Positions 55,973-63,839 of a stretch of 64,000 nt of DNA are shown here, piece by piece. Source of the stretch: Flavobacterium nackdongense (GTDB lineage Bacteria; Bacteroidota; Bacteroidia; Flavobacteriales; Flavobacteriaceae); NCBI RefSeq assembly GCF_004355225.1, contig NZ_CP037933.1, positions 3,968,001 through 4,032,000 of the forward strand, given 5' to 3'. Under the pieces are notes generated by a model. That model was not told the DNA's origin. It saw nothing but the letters and a program-made list of their open reading frames with translations, and did not search any database. Position numbers and translations under genes: made by a program. Every line of letters begins with the position of its first letter. Position 1 is the stretch's first letter.

Positions 55973-56230
55973 AAATTTTTTCAAAGAAAAAAAAGGAAAA
56001 AAAAGAAAGTGATCTCCCAAGCGGAGGTTTCAAGAAAGTCAAGTTTTTTTATAAAAAAATACTACCCCACGCGTCTGCTGTAACGGAGGAGCGATTCTAT
56101 AATCAAAAGCTGTTGTGAAATGATGAGGGTGGAGATTTTTTTATAAAAACAGGAGGCTCGAACTTTACTTTCTTGAAACTGGAGCTTACCTTTACTTTCT
56201 TTTTTTTTATTTTTTTTATTTTTCTTTCGT
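55973..56230. repeat. Imperfect palindrome of about 250 bp
   Basis: The left arm includes AAAAAAGAAAGTG and TTTCAAGAAAGTCAAG; the right arm includes CTTTACTTTCTTGAAA and ACTTTCTTTTTTTT, each the near reverse complement of the other. The arms also share TTTTTTTATAAAAA. The centre (56062-56125) is not paired. There is no open frame in it. It starts the palindrome-rich non-coding stretch that runs to about 58860. Confidence 0.6.
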
Positions 56231-56286
56231 TAACAAAAATTCTTTTTTATTCTATTCAAAAAGTTGTTTCAAGGTCGGGTGGTATT

Positions 56287-57134
56287 GGCAAGTGTAATGT
56301 TTTTTTTATTTGCTTACTGGGGTGTTTCTGATTGTGTTTGTGAAAAAGTGGATGCCAGAAGTAGTGTTCAGTTTGCAGTTGTTTAGTTTGCAGAAAATCG
56401 TATTATAGAACGTTTTGGCATCCGCTTTTTCGCAAATGCAATTAGTGGGGATTTTGTGGCAAATGAAAAAACGATACTCTTGCTGTTCGTTTGATTTTGT
56501 GGGTGCAGGACATTGCTTTATTGGAAGTGAAGTTTAGGAAGCAACGTGATAGTGATGGTCTGCACTCACAAAAACAATGAAAATACTTCCTATGTTTTTC
56601 CTATTCAAGAGTGTTTTTTTTAGTCGGATAGTTGTGGAAAGGGTATGAATTTTTAAAACTGAAAAACACTATAACTGCCATTCCAAATCTTTTTCTGTTT
56701 TAAAAATTTATACTCTTTCCTAGATTTGATTTTGTGGGTGCAGGTCATTACTTTATTGGAATTTTAAATTTATCAATCCACGTGGTGGTAATGGGCTGCA
56801 CTCACAAAAACAATGCATTATCTTACCTAGTGCGATGGGGCAGTAGCGCAGGCAAGGGTATTGTTTTTTTTATTTGTTTATTGGGGTTTTCTGATTGCTT
56901 TTTTGGAAAAGCTGGTGCCTGAAGAAGTGTTCAGTTTGCAGTTGAACAGTTTGCAGAAAATTGTCCTATTAAACGGCGTGGCAACTGCTTTTTCAGGAAA
57001 AGCAATTAGTGGGGATTTTATGGCAAATAAAAAAACGATACTCTTGCTGGCTTTTTGATTTTGTGGGTAGCAAAAATGGGTTTTACCATAGGCAAATCAA
57101 CAGCACTCCAAAGCCATTTTTGCTACTTACAAAA
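56287..57134. repeat. Two degenerate tandem units with three long hairpins
   Basis: About 219 bp at 56287-56505 is repeated at 56850-57067, with shared words such as TTCAGTTTGCAGTTG, GCAATTAGTGGGGATTTT and AAAAACGATACTCTTGCTG. Three hairpins follow one layout: 56495-56573 and 56730-56809 have 14-bp arms TTTTGTGGGTGCAG and CTGCACTCACAAAA; 57059-57134 begins TTTTGTGGGTAGC and closes on GCTACTTACAAAA with arms of about 21 bp. Each is followed by CAATG, and the first and third then by AAATACTTCCTAT. The few open frames crossing it follow the repeat structure and are not convincing genes. Confidence 0.65.
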
Positions 57135-57154
57135 TCAATGCAAATACTTCCTAT

Positions 57155-58456
57155 CACTAGTGTCCACTTAAAATAAGTTGAAAACCAGCTGGTTAGTAAT
57201 ATGTTCATTGACATTATTGTAATCTGATTTCATAAGTAATTCATTTACAGGTGTTTTATCGAGTAATGATGCTGATAAAATTTGTAGAATTTCGTAGATT
57301 GAACGATTGATTTTTAAATCTTTCGCAATGATTGATACCAAGCAATAAGTTATTATTGCGATGTTAATTTGTATGCGAACAGCATTTTCTGTTGTTCCCC
57401 AAAAGGTCTTAACTTTCAAATGTTGTTTAATCCATTTGAAGAATAATTCAATCTGCCAACGCTGTTTATAAAGTAAGGCGATTTGTTGGGCTGATAAATC
57501 AAAATTGTTCGTCAAAAAGATTAGCATTTTTTTGTTTTCATCATCAAAGAACTTGACTTTTCTTATCTTTTAAGGATAATCTTTGGAAGTATAAAAGCCA
57601 TCTATTTTTCCTGTTTGGTCATAAATAACTCCTGAGGATTTATCGGTCTTCTTGGAATACATTCTTTTAAATTTTAAATTTGATTTTGTTCTAACAACAA
57701 AATATGCAGAAGATTTTGTAATTCGATAAAGTCTTAAGTAATCAACATAAGCACGGTCAAAAATATAATAAGCAAAACGTTCGTAATTGATTAAGTCCAT
57801 TGCATTAACATCGTGAACGTTTGCCTCGGTGATGTGAATAAATACGGGGATTTGTGTATTAATATCAAAAAGTGTGTGAAGTTTTATTCCTGCCTTGGTT
57901 GTTCTAAAATGAGCCCACCAAAACACACTCAAACACAAATCAATTGTTGAAGAATCAAAAGCATAAATATTGCCTTTTATCTCAAAACTATCATTGCTGT
58001 TTTTTTCTTGAGCAATCAATATTAAATGATTAGCAAAGTCTTCGAATATTTTATAATTGCGATTCTCATTTGCCTTGGCTAAGTTACTTCGAGTTACATT
58101 TTTTCCAAAACCTAAATGATACGATTTTGATTGATGTGCTTCAATAACAATTATCAAATCTCTCAAGCTATCCCGAGAAGATAATTGACCAAAAATCATA
58201 CATAAAAGTTGGTTCCAACAAGTAAAATGTCTAACCTTTTTGTTACCATCATACTTTGTTACAAATCTATCAAAAACACGTTGGGGCAGAAATTCAACTA
58301 ATTGAGAAAAGACATATTTTCCGTGATTCATATTCGTAAAGTTAATTTACGAACATAATAGATTCATTTCAAATCGTCACGCTCTAAAATGATACTTAAA
58401 ATACAGATTTACAATAATTTCAAAGAACTTTTTTTAATCTATAGTGGACACTAGTG
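57155..58456 (-). mobile_element. IS4-type insertion sequence, 1302 bp, with 9-bp target duplication
   Basis: The ends CACTAGTGTCCACT and AGTGGACACTAGTG are perfect inverted repeats. The 9-bp duplication ACTTCCTAT lies at 57146-57154 and 58457-58465. It inserted into the conserved tail of one of the palindromic repeat units. The single transposase gene is interrupted (57168-58331), so this copy is probably immobile unless helped in trans. Confidence 0.93.
57168..58331 (-). pseudogene. IS4-family transposase with an in-frame stop codon
   Basis: Two open segments, 58331-57570 (253 aa) and on to 57168, lie in the same reading frame and are separated by one TAA at 57570-57572 with no length change: the frame reads SKDYP, stop, KIRKVKFFDDENKKMLIF. 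The full product would be about 387 aa. DDE residues: YAFDSSTIDL (first Asp), YYIFDRAYVDYL (second Asp) and, after the stop, YKQRWQIELFFKWIKQHLK with the Y-2-R-3-E-6-K signature of IS4 enzymes. The N-terminal part is therefore cut off from the catalytic Glu. A nonsense mutation is the simple reading; recoding is possible but nothing supports it. Confidence 0.88.
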
Positions 58457-58552
58457 ACTTCCTATATAACGACAAAGTTGCTAAGACCATTATAAGTAAA
58501 CAGCGAGAGAACATCGTTACATTAAGATATGCATTCATCGGGGGGAATAGTA

Positions 58553-58841
58553 GTGGTTTGTGAAGGGCGGCTTTTTGAGCAGCTCACAACGAATGCTTGA
58601 AGATTGGATTATTTTTTTGAGTTGCTCAAAAAGCTGTCCTGGAGCAAACCACCGGAGCGTTGGCCGTGCGGCTGTTTTACATAATTGATATTATAGCTTC
58701 ATTGCAAAAACCAAAAAACAATAAAAACGCTTTGTGATGAACTATAATACTCAATTATGTAAAACAGCTTTGGGGAAAAAATTGCTGGCGCGAGTCACGC
58801 AGTGTACGTGTTTTTGGGCAAAAACCGTGACAGCAATTTTT
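58553..58841. repeat. Three further long imperfect hairpins
   Basis: At 58553-58652, GTGGTTTG ... CAAACCAC has inner arms GGCTTTTTGAGCA/TGCTCAAAAAGC. At 58671-58768, arms of 26-27 bases start GCTGTTTTACATAATTGA and end TCAATTATGTAAAACAGC, with one unpaired base. At 58776-58841, AAAAATTGCTG/CAGCAATTTTT has an inner GTCACG/CGTGAC. The word GGAGCGTTGGCC follows the first and third hairpins (58654 and 58845). Confidence 0.65.
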
Positions 58842-59107
58842 TTAGGAGCGTTGGCCAGGAGTGCCAATCAAAGTGTAAAACGTCCTTTTTACCACCGAAC
58901 GAAAAAAGATATGGTCGTTATTGGAAAAGTAATTGCCCTTCTCCCTTCGCGGGCGCTACCATTGAATTTTTTTGAATAAAATATTGAATAGCAACAACTT
59001 AAACCTCTGGGTGGCATTCAATTTGTAAAGTTTTTTAACCACTTACTTCACATAGCGATCGGAACAATGTGGTTAATTTTTTATTCAATCGATTAATTAA
59101 AAGTATA

Positions 59108-59126
59108 TTAATTACACCCAATGGGT
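59108..59126. repeat. Solo end of the IS982-type element or MITE
   Basis: TTAATTACACCCAATGGGT matches the right inverted repeat of the 51613 element with one change (CAACGGG to CAATGGG). No matching left end or target duplication was found within about 150 bp, so it is a decayed remnant. Confidence 0.55.
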
Positions 59127-59470
59127 TAAGTGGTAACTTTTTTATTTCAGTTCCTTTTCATAACTAAAACCCCATTAACTTAATTAATTTCCAATGATTT
59201 ATAAAATAAATGGAGTTTTTTTTAACATTTTATTTTGTTGCGCTTCAAGGTCTATTTTGAATGACTACTAATAGTGTTTTTATTGTGCCCTTGTACTTTC
59301 TTAAGGAAAAGATTTAATTTTATCAATACATCCAATTGTAAATTATTGATAAGTATTTAAGAGTAATCCATTGGATTTATTAAAAAAAATGAGACAGAAT
59401 TTTTCGAAGAAAAAACTAAAATGGTCTTGTTTTTCAAAAGAATCTTTATAAAGTCAAGTACACGAGTAGG
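59127..59470. other. Gene-free AT-rich stretch
   Basis: No open frame, hairpin or repeat of note. It separates the mobile region from the candidate RNA gene. Confidence 0.5.
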
Positions 59471-59478
59471 ATGTGATT

Positions 59479-59580
59479 AAGTTGTTGCGTTTGCGAATTT
59501 CATAATATTGCAATAGCCAGAAAGGAAGCGGCAGCACTATTATTCATAGATTCCATAGCGAAGGAAAATTGATTCAACTT
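59479..59580 (+). ncRNA. Candidate small structured RNA, possibly SRP (4.5S) RNA
   Basis: A 102-nt stretch closed by AAGTTG/CAACTT. Further complementary words lie on either side (GAAT/ATTC, AATA/TATT, ATAG/CTAT) and an unpaired apex AGAAAGGAAGCGGCAGC sits near the middle. The apex resembles the GGAAGGAAGCAGCC tetraloop region of bacterial 4.5S SRP RNA. An intrinsic terminator follows 28 bases later. There is no coding potential. The SRP identity rests on this motif and overall shape only; another conserved flavobacterial RNA is possible. Confidence 0.45.
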
Positions 59581-59607
59581 CAGATCTCTCGAGATTGATA
59601 AAATACG

Positions 59608-59642
59608 AAGAAGCCGTTCCATTGAGGACGGCTTCTTTTTTT
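59608..59642 (+). terminator. Intrinsic terminator after the candidate RNA
   Basis: AAGAAGCCGT and ACGGCTTCTT close a 10-base loop, followed by a run of T. No protein gene precedes it on the plus strand for more than 3 kb, which supports an RNA gene upstream. Confidence 0.85.
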
Positions 59643-59971
59643 ATCATTCTGATTTTTATCAAAATCTAATAATGCTTAATCATTTTTATCATTTTGTATT
59701 TAGTATCGGACTAACTTTTACCAATAATGAACCGGATTAATTATCAGTAGAGTAATTCTGGTTAGGGTTTTCAATAGAAATCACTGGTTTTCAATGCCGT
59801 TTATGAATATTTTTTTATATTAGCAATCGGTTTTATTAAGTTGCAGTAGTACCAAACTATATTTTTAGAATATTCTAGGGCTAAAAAAAAACTACACATA
59901 AAATACACTTTAAGTAAATTAGAATAAATAGACCAAATAGCTTTTAATTATAATGTAATAAATAAGGTATT
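59643..59971. other. Gene-free leader of the lipoprotein gene
   Basis: AT-rich with no open frame. It probably holds the promoter of the gene at 59972, but no clear TAnnTTTG box could be fixed. Confidence 0.4.
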
Positions 59972-60454
59972 ATGATGCAAAACAGTTTGAAAATTACCGT
60001 TCTATTGTTGCTTTTTTTGGGTTCTTGCAAAGACAAACAAGACAGTACTCAACCTCTAGAAAATAAGGAAGCTCCAACTGAAATTAAGGAAAATTTAGCA
60101 AGCCAGGATGAAAATTTCAAAGTCGTTGCTGATTCTGTAGTCACTCGACTCAATCGAGAAATCATTGAAGAAAACATCAAAACGGAATCCGAAATTATGG
60201 GGTTGTACAAACCCAAAGACATTTATGCCGAGGGCAATTACAGTTATGAAATTGAGACAAAAGAAATTGATGCCAACAAAAAACAACTTACTTTGATAGA
60301 AGAAGGCCTAATGGACGATGCGCTCAAAGCACAAAAAGTGGTAATGGTTTTGGAAAATGCCAGTAATGGAAAAAAAATAATTTCGATCAAAGAAGCTTAC
60401 AAATGTTGGAGAAATCCCAATAATGAAAATTGGACCACTGCATTGTGTAAGTAA
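59972..60454 (+). CDS. Small lipoprotein of unknown function
   Basis: 160 aa with a lipoprotein signal (LLLFLGSCKDK, Cys about 19) followed by an acidic, Lys/Glu-rich tether. The C-terminal part (YKPKDIYAEGNYSYEIETK, KIISIKEAYKCWRNPNNENW, ending TALCK) has two Cys that could form a disulfide. No family recognised. It is the first of four plus-strand genes on the right and may not share a transcript with them (78-bp gap). Confidence 0.7.
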   Translation: MMQNSLKITVLLLLFLGSCKDKQDSTQPLENKEAPTEIKENLASQDENFKVVADSVVTRLNREIIEENIKTESEIMGLYKPKDIYAEGNYSYEIETKEIDANKKQLTLIEEGLMDDALKAQKVVMVLENASNGKKIISIKEAYKCWRNPNNENWTTALCK

Positions 60455-60532
60455 ATCGTCGTTTTTCCCGGAGATAGCAGTATTAATTAGAATATTTATA
60501 TAATTTCATCGTTAACTTTAATTATAAAACAA

Positions 60533-60721
60533 ATGAAACTAACTACAGTACAGAAGATTACAGTCGTATTATTGGTAATGTACCTAATTTGGGAAATTGT
60601 GGTTCAATATTGGGCTACCACCGAGAAAACAGCTGTCATCAGAGCCGATCTCGCTTTAATTTACCCAATACTCCTCATTTTTATACTCATATCGGTAGTT
60701 CAAATTTTTAGAAAAAAATAA
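60533..60721 (+). CDS. Small two-span membrane protein
   Basis: 62 aa: two hydrophobic segments (ITVVLLVMYLIWEIVVQYW and LIYPILLIFILISVVQIF) joined by TTEKTAVIRADLA, and a basic tail RKK. It lies 20 bp before the DUF3667 gene, so it is probably co-transcribed. Function unknown. Confidence 0.65.
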   Translation: MKLTTVQKITVVLLVMYLIWEIVVQYWATTEKTAVIRADLALIYPILLIFILISVVQIFRKK

Positions 60722-60741
60722 TAATTAAAAAAGTATCACTT

Positions 60742-61506
60742 ATGAATTGTTTGAATTGTAATTCCGAAACTACGGGTTCTTATTGCTATAATTGTGGACA
60801 AAAAACTAGTACCACGCGTTTTTCTTTTAAGCACATTTTCAAAACCGATATTGCCAATAAATTTTATTCCTTTTTCAAAAATGACCTCTTTTTTACCTTA
60901 AAAGAATTGGCCACTAGACCTGGTTTTTCTGTTCGAGAATATATCGAAGGAAAGCGAGTAAATCATATGAACTATATGAGTTTGTATTTGTTGCTGTCGG
61001 CTGCTGGAATATTTTTGGACAAATATGCCAAGGTAACTGAAGCTGTTTTAAATACAAATGATGATGATAGTGCTAAGGCAATAAGTAAATATTACGAATT
61101 TGTTCGTGACAATCCTAAAACCTTTATTTTTATAACAATACCAGTGGTTTCAGTTTTTACCTTTCTATTTTTTAAGAAAAGTAAATTCAATTTTTCGGAG
61201 CATTTAATTATGAATGTCTATAAAGCATCGGCAGTTTTGGTTATTACTAAAATCGTGACTTTGCTTTCTATACTAACTTCAAATTTAACCTTCTTAAAGA
61301 TAGTAAATGATCTTTTTGGCTACGTTGTTTTTGGTTATTCTGTGTGGTTTTTATACCAATTCTTTTATGATAACAAAATCTATAGTAAGCTGAGTATTTT
61401 TTCAAGAACCGCATTGTCCGTGCTGTTGGGGATGCTGTTTTCAACCATTTTTATGTTTATTTATTGGCTAATTGAATTTGCCATTACAGGTCAAAAAATA
61501 TTTTAA
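60742..61506 (+). CDS. DUF3667 membrane protein with N-terminal zinc ribbon
   Basis: 254 aa. The zinc-ribbon cysteines C3, C6, C14 and C17 (NCLNCNSETTGSYCYNCG) are followed by FSFKHIFKTDI, FTLKELATRPGFSVREYIEG and HMNYMSLYLLLS, the standard DUF3667 pattern. Four or five membrane spans follow. The family is widespread in Bacteroidetes without known function. It lies 10 bp before the CPBP protease gene, an arrangement that suggests linked expression. Confidence 0.88.
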   Translation: MNCLNCNSETTGSYCYNCGQKTSTTRFSFKHIFKTDIANKFYSFFKNDLFFTLKELATRPGFSVREYIEGKRVNHMNYMSLYLLLSAAGIFLDKYAKVTEAVLNTNDDDSAKAISKYYEFVRDNPKTFIFITIPVVSVFTFLFFKKSKFNFSEHLIMNVYKASAVLVITKIVTLLSILTSNLTFLKIVNDLFGYVVFGYSVWFLYQFFYDNKIYSKLSIFSRTALSVLLGMLFSTIFMFIYWLIEFAITGQKIF

Positions 61507-61516
61507 AAAATAGCAA

Positions 61517-62419
61517 ATGAAAGATTCCATAAAAGAAGTAGCACATTATTTAGATTGGTCAAAACTAGGTAGACATTCGGTATTGATCTATTTGTTTATG
61601 GTGGTTTTAGGGTATTTGTTTCTACAGCTGGGAAGCATTCCTTCGATGATTATTTATCAATATTTGAACATAGACCCTTTATCCACAATCGGTGTTTTGT
61701 ATTCTTTTATTTTTCCACTATTTTTTTTACTGTTTTTTGGTTGGCTCGTTTTCGGAAGACCTTATTTCAGTATTTATGGTCCCTCTAAAAAAATGCTTTG
61801 GAAGGATTTTGGCCTTGGCGTTTTATTTCAATGGTTAATTTCGGCTACTTTTATTGTTTTAATTGTAATCGTTATGCCGGAAAAGGTAGTTTCTTACATT
61901 GGTTTTAAAGAAAATTTAGGAAATGAGATTCCTATTTTGATGATAACCATTGTAGGTTATTTGATACAAACTTCTTGTGAAGAACTCTACTTCAGAGGTT
62001 ATTTGATGCAAGCTACCTACAGAATAATTCCTTTTTTGCCGGTAGTAATTGGGCTTCAAGCGCTTCTTTTTGGTCAGTTGCATATTGGCAACGTCAAAGC
62101 TTGGGGCGATACTTTTATGGCAGGAGTTCCGTATTTTTTGCACGCAAGTGCTTTTGCTTATGCTGCTTGGCGCACGGGTTCTTTATTTTTTGCTTGGGGT
62201 CTTCATTTTGGCAATAATTCCTTTTTGGCATTGTTTGTGGCTTCGAAAGGCGATGCAGTGACCTCGATTGCTCCTTTTGCCGCTGAAATAGCAAGTGTGA
62301 ATCGTTTGATTGTATTCAGTACAATCGAAATAATACTCTTAGTAATTTTTTTAGAAATCGTGTATAAAAACCGCTATCCATCACGTTCCATTTGGACGAT
62401 GTTAGTCAAAAAAGATTGA
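61517..62419 (+). CDS. CPBP-family intramembrane metalloprotease
   Basis: 300 aa with about eight membrane spans. The conserved motifs are all present: EEx3R (Glu155, Glu156, Arg160 in SCEELYFRGYLMQ), FGQLHIGN with His189, and GLHFGNNS with His230. The family (Abi/CAAX prenyl-protease-like) cleaves within membranes; roles in bacteria include self-immunity to peptides and prenyl-type processing. Nothing here indicates the substrate. Last gene of its short plus-strand run. Confidence 0.9.
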   Translation: MKDSIKEVAHYLDWSKLGRHSVLIYLFMVVLGYLFLQLGSIPSMIIYQYLNIDPLSTIGVLYSFIFPLFFLLFFGWLVFGRPYFSIYGPSKKMLWKDFGLGVLFQWLISATFIVLIVIVMPEKVVSYIGFKENLGNEIPILMITIVGYLIQTSCEELYFRGYLMQATYRIIPFLPVVIGLQALLFGQLHIGNVKAWGDTFMAGVPYFLHASAFAYAAWRTGSLFFAWGLHFGNNSFLALFVASKGDAVTSIAPFAAEIASVNRLIVFSTIEIILLVIFLEIVYKNRYPSRSIWTMLVKKD

Positions 62420-62636
62420 TTTGGGAGAAATCAAATCGCAGCCTTTTTGTGTATAAATAATAATATTTGACTATCCTTAACTAATACCAAATTATGCAAT
62501 TTAGTTAGTTTATAATAAACAATGTTCCTTTTCTCTTGAAACCATTAAGGGTTTGAGAAAATTAAGGTTTTGAGTATGCTTAATGAAACTAGCGAAGCTA
62601 ACTTAATGTTCTTAATGATTTGAAATAAAATGAATG

Positions 62637-62847
62637 TTCACAACATTTTCGGTAGAACCAAAATTTCAATTAATGGATTATAAAAAATTAAACCACATAG
62701 GAGAAAAGTAGTCGAAATTGTTAAAAAAGATTGACATAGAAAATTCTTTTTGCACATAGTGCTGTGAATACTATGCAAAAGCATAGCTTTCTAAAAATAG
62801 AAACTATGTGGTAAAAAAAATTCACAACATTTCCAGTAAAACCAAAA
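62637..62847. repeat. 27-bp direct repeats flanking a 121-bp inverted-repeat element
   Basis: TTCACAACATTTTCGGTAGA at 62637 continues through ACCAAAA and recurs at 62821 with three changes. Between them, ACCACATAG (62692-62700) and CTATGTGGT (62804-62812) enclose further CATAG/CTATG words. The stretch 62420-62636 before it is AT-rich with short AATTAAGG/CTTAATG words and no gene. It looks like an interspersed genomic repeat. Confidence 0.55.
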
Positions 62848-62886
62848 AAAAAGACCGATACAAAATTTTTGTATCGGTCTTTTTTA
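62847..62886 (-). terminator. Bidirectional terminator
   Basis: Perfect stem AAGACCGATACAAAA/TTTTGTATCGGTCTT with a minimal loop and A and T runs outside. It ends the minus-strand gene at 62926. Confidence 0.85.
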
Positions 62887-62925
62887 TGAATTCGTAAGTT
62901 GAACTTAAGAATGTTTTACAACCTA

Positions 62926-63642
62926 CTATCCACCGTAAATTACAGCATCTGGAATATAATATTTTTCAGTTCCATTGCAGATAATTTCCCACTCATCTGA
63001 GCTGATTTTTGCAAAAGATAATTTACAGTTGGTTGATTTGCAAGTCCATTCTCCTTGCGAAAACACAAATACTCGTTTGCTTTTACCAGGCATAGTAGCG
63101 TGTACTTCTGCACCGCCATTAGAGCGAATAACTCCAAATTTAGCCGAGGTAGGTTTAGAACCGTTTGCAGCTCTTAAATCGCCTGTTGCATTATAATTGG
63201 TTCCTGAAACTTTAGCGTCACCACTGTTGCTGCTCGCAGGAATACTGATACTTAAACTATAGGTTGCTTTTTCACCGCGTCTGGCAGAGCTTCTCATTTG
63301 ATACACTCTGATTTTATAGGTACCACTTTTAGTCAAATTAAGACTGCAAGTGTTGCCCTCATTTTGCCCGATGAAATCAGCTGCCCCTTCAGATCCAGGC
63401 GGAAGCACATTAAAATAACTGCTTTTAGAGGTTGGTTTTAAGGTTACTTTTAAAGTTTGGCCTGCATTGGCTCCTACTGTGTAATCAATAGTTTGTTCAC
63501 CAACGATAGTACCATTGATTACTGTTGATGATTTACCCGTTGGGAAGGAAACTTTTTTTGTAATAATTTGAGCTGAGGTGGCAACTGGAAACAACGCCAG
63601 AATTGCTACAAATAAGCCCATTCTTTTTAAACATTTTTTCAT
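62926..63642 (-). CDS. Exported protein of unknown function
   Basis: 238 aa with signal peptide (MKKCLKRMGLFVAILALF ... SAQ). Residues about 30-130 form a beta-sandwich like bacterial pre-peptidase/inhibitor domains (VGEQTIDYTVGANAGQTLKV, SGTYKIRVYQMRSSARRGEK). Residues about 165-238 have four spaced Cys-containing strands (GEWTCKSTNCKLSFAKIS, WEIICNG) in a pattern reminiscent of small periplasmic lysozyme-inhibitor-like proteins. The identification is not firm. Single-gene unit with its own promoter and terminator. Confidence 0.7.
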   Translation of the reverse strand: MKKCLKRMGLFVAILALFPVATSAQIITKKVSFPTGKSSTVINGTIVGEQTIDYTVGANAGQTLKVTLKPTSKSSYFNVLPPGSEGAADFIGQNEGNTCSLNLTKSGTYKIRVYQMRSSARRGEKATYSLSISIPASSNSGDAKVSGTNYNATGDLRAANGSKPTSAKFGVIRSNGGAEVHATMPGKSKRVFVFSQGEWTCKSTNCKLSFAKISSDEWEIICNGTEKYYIPDAVIYGG

Positions 63643-63669
63643 AATAAGTTGTTTTAACGGTTATTAACT

Positions 63670-63677
63670 CAAATTTA
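63670..63677 (-). promoter_or_regulatory. -7 box of the exported-protein gene
   Basis: TAAATTTG on the minus strand, about 28 bp before the start codon; it fits the Bacteroidetes -7 consensus. Confidence 0.5.
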
Positions 63678-63803
63678 TAAAAAAAACTAAAATTATATTT
63701 ATCTTAAATAAAAAATTAACACAATGTTTAACTTTGTTTAATACCATATTATAAATAAGCAGTCAACGAAATTTTACGTTTACATTATTGGATAAGCTAG
63801 CCA

Positions 63804-63839
63804 CCTGAACCGTTTCAGGCGCTGGAGCGGTTTTTTTTT
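63804..63839 (+). terminator. Orphan terminator-like hairpin
   Basis: ACCGTT/AGCGGT arms (G-T pair allowed) around a short loop and nine T. No plus-strand gene precedes it nearby. The rest of 63678-64000 shows no gene. Confidence 0.45.

Noticed and set aside
56734..57058. Two overlapping open frames of 62 and 65 aa
   Set aside because: They lie within the tandem hairpin units, the equivalent frame is not kept in the other unit, and they have no partner or ribosome-binding context.
55500..58860. Integron cassette array with attC sites
   Set aside because: Hairpin sizes fit, but no GTTRRRY/RYYYAAC core pair, no integrase gene and no cassette genes were found.
56287..58860. CRISPR array
   Set aside because: Repeats are long, degenerate and palindromic with unequal spacing; no uniform short repeat with unique spacers and no cas genes.
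58734..58979. Open frame of 81 aa on the plus strand
   Set aside because: It runs through two of the long palindromes (58671-58768 and 58776-58841), has an odd Cys/Trp-rich composition and no leader; the repeat structure explains it better.
59004..59126. Second complete MITE ending at the solo inverted repeat 59108-59126
   Set aside because: The only left-end candidate (ACCTCTGGGTGG near 59004) matches poorly and the flanking 7-mers differ.
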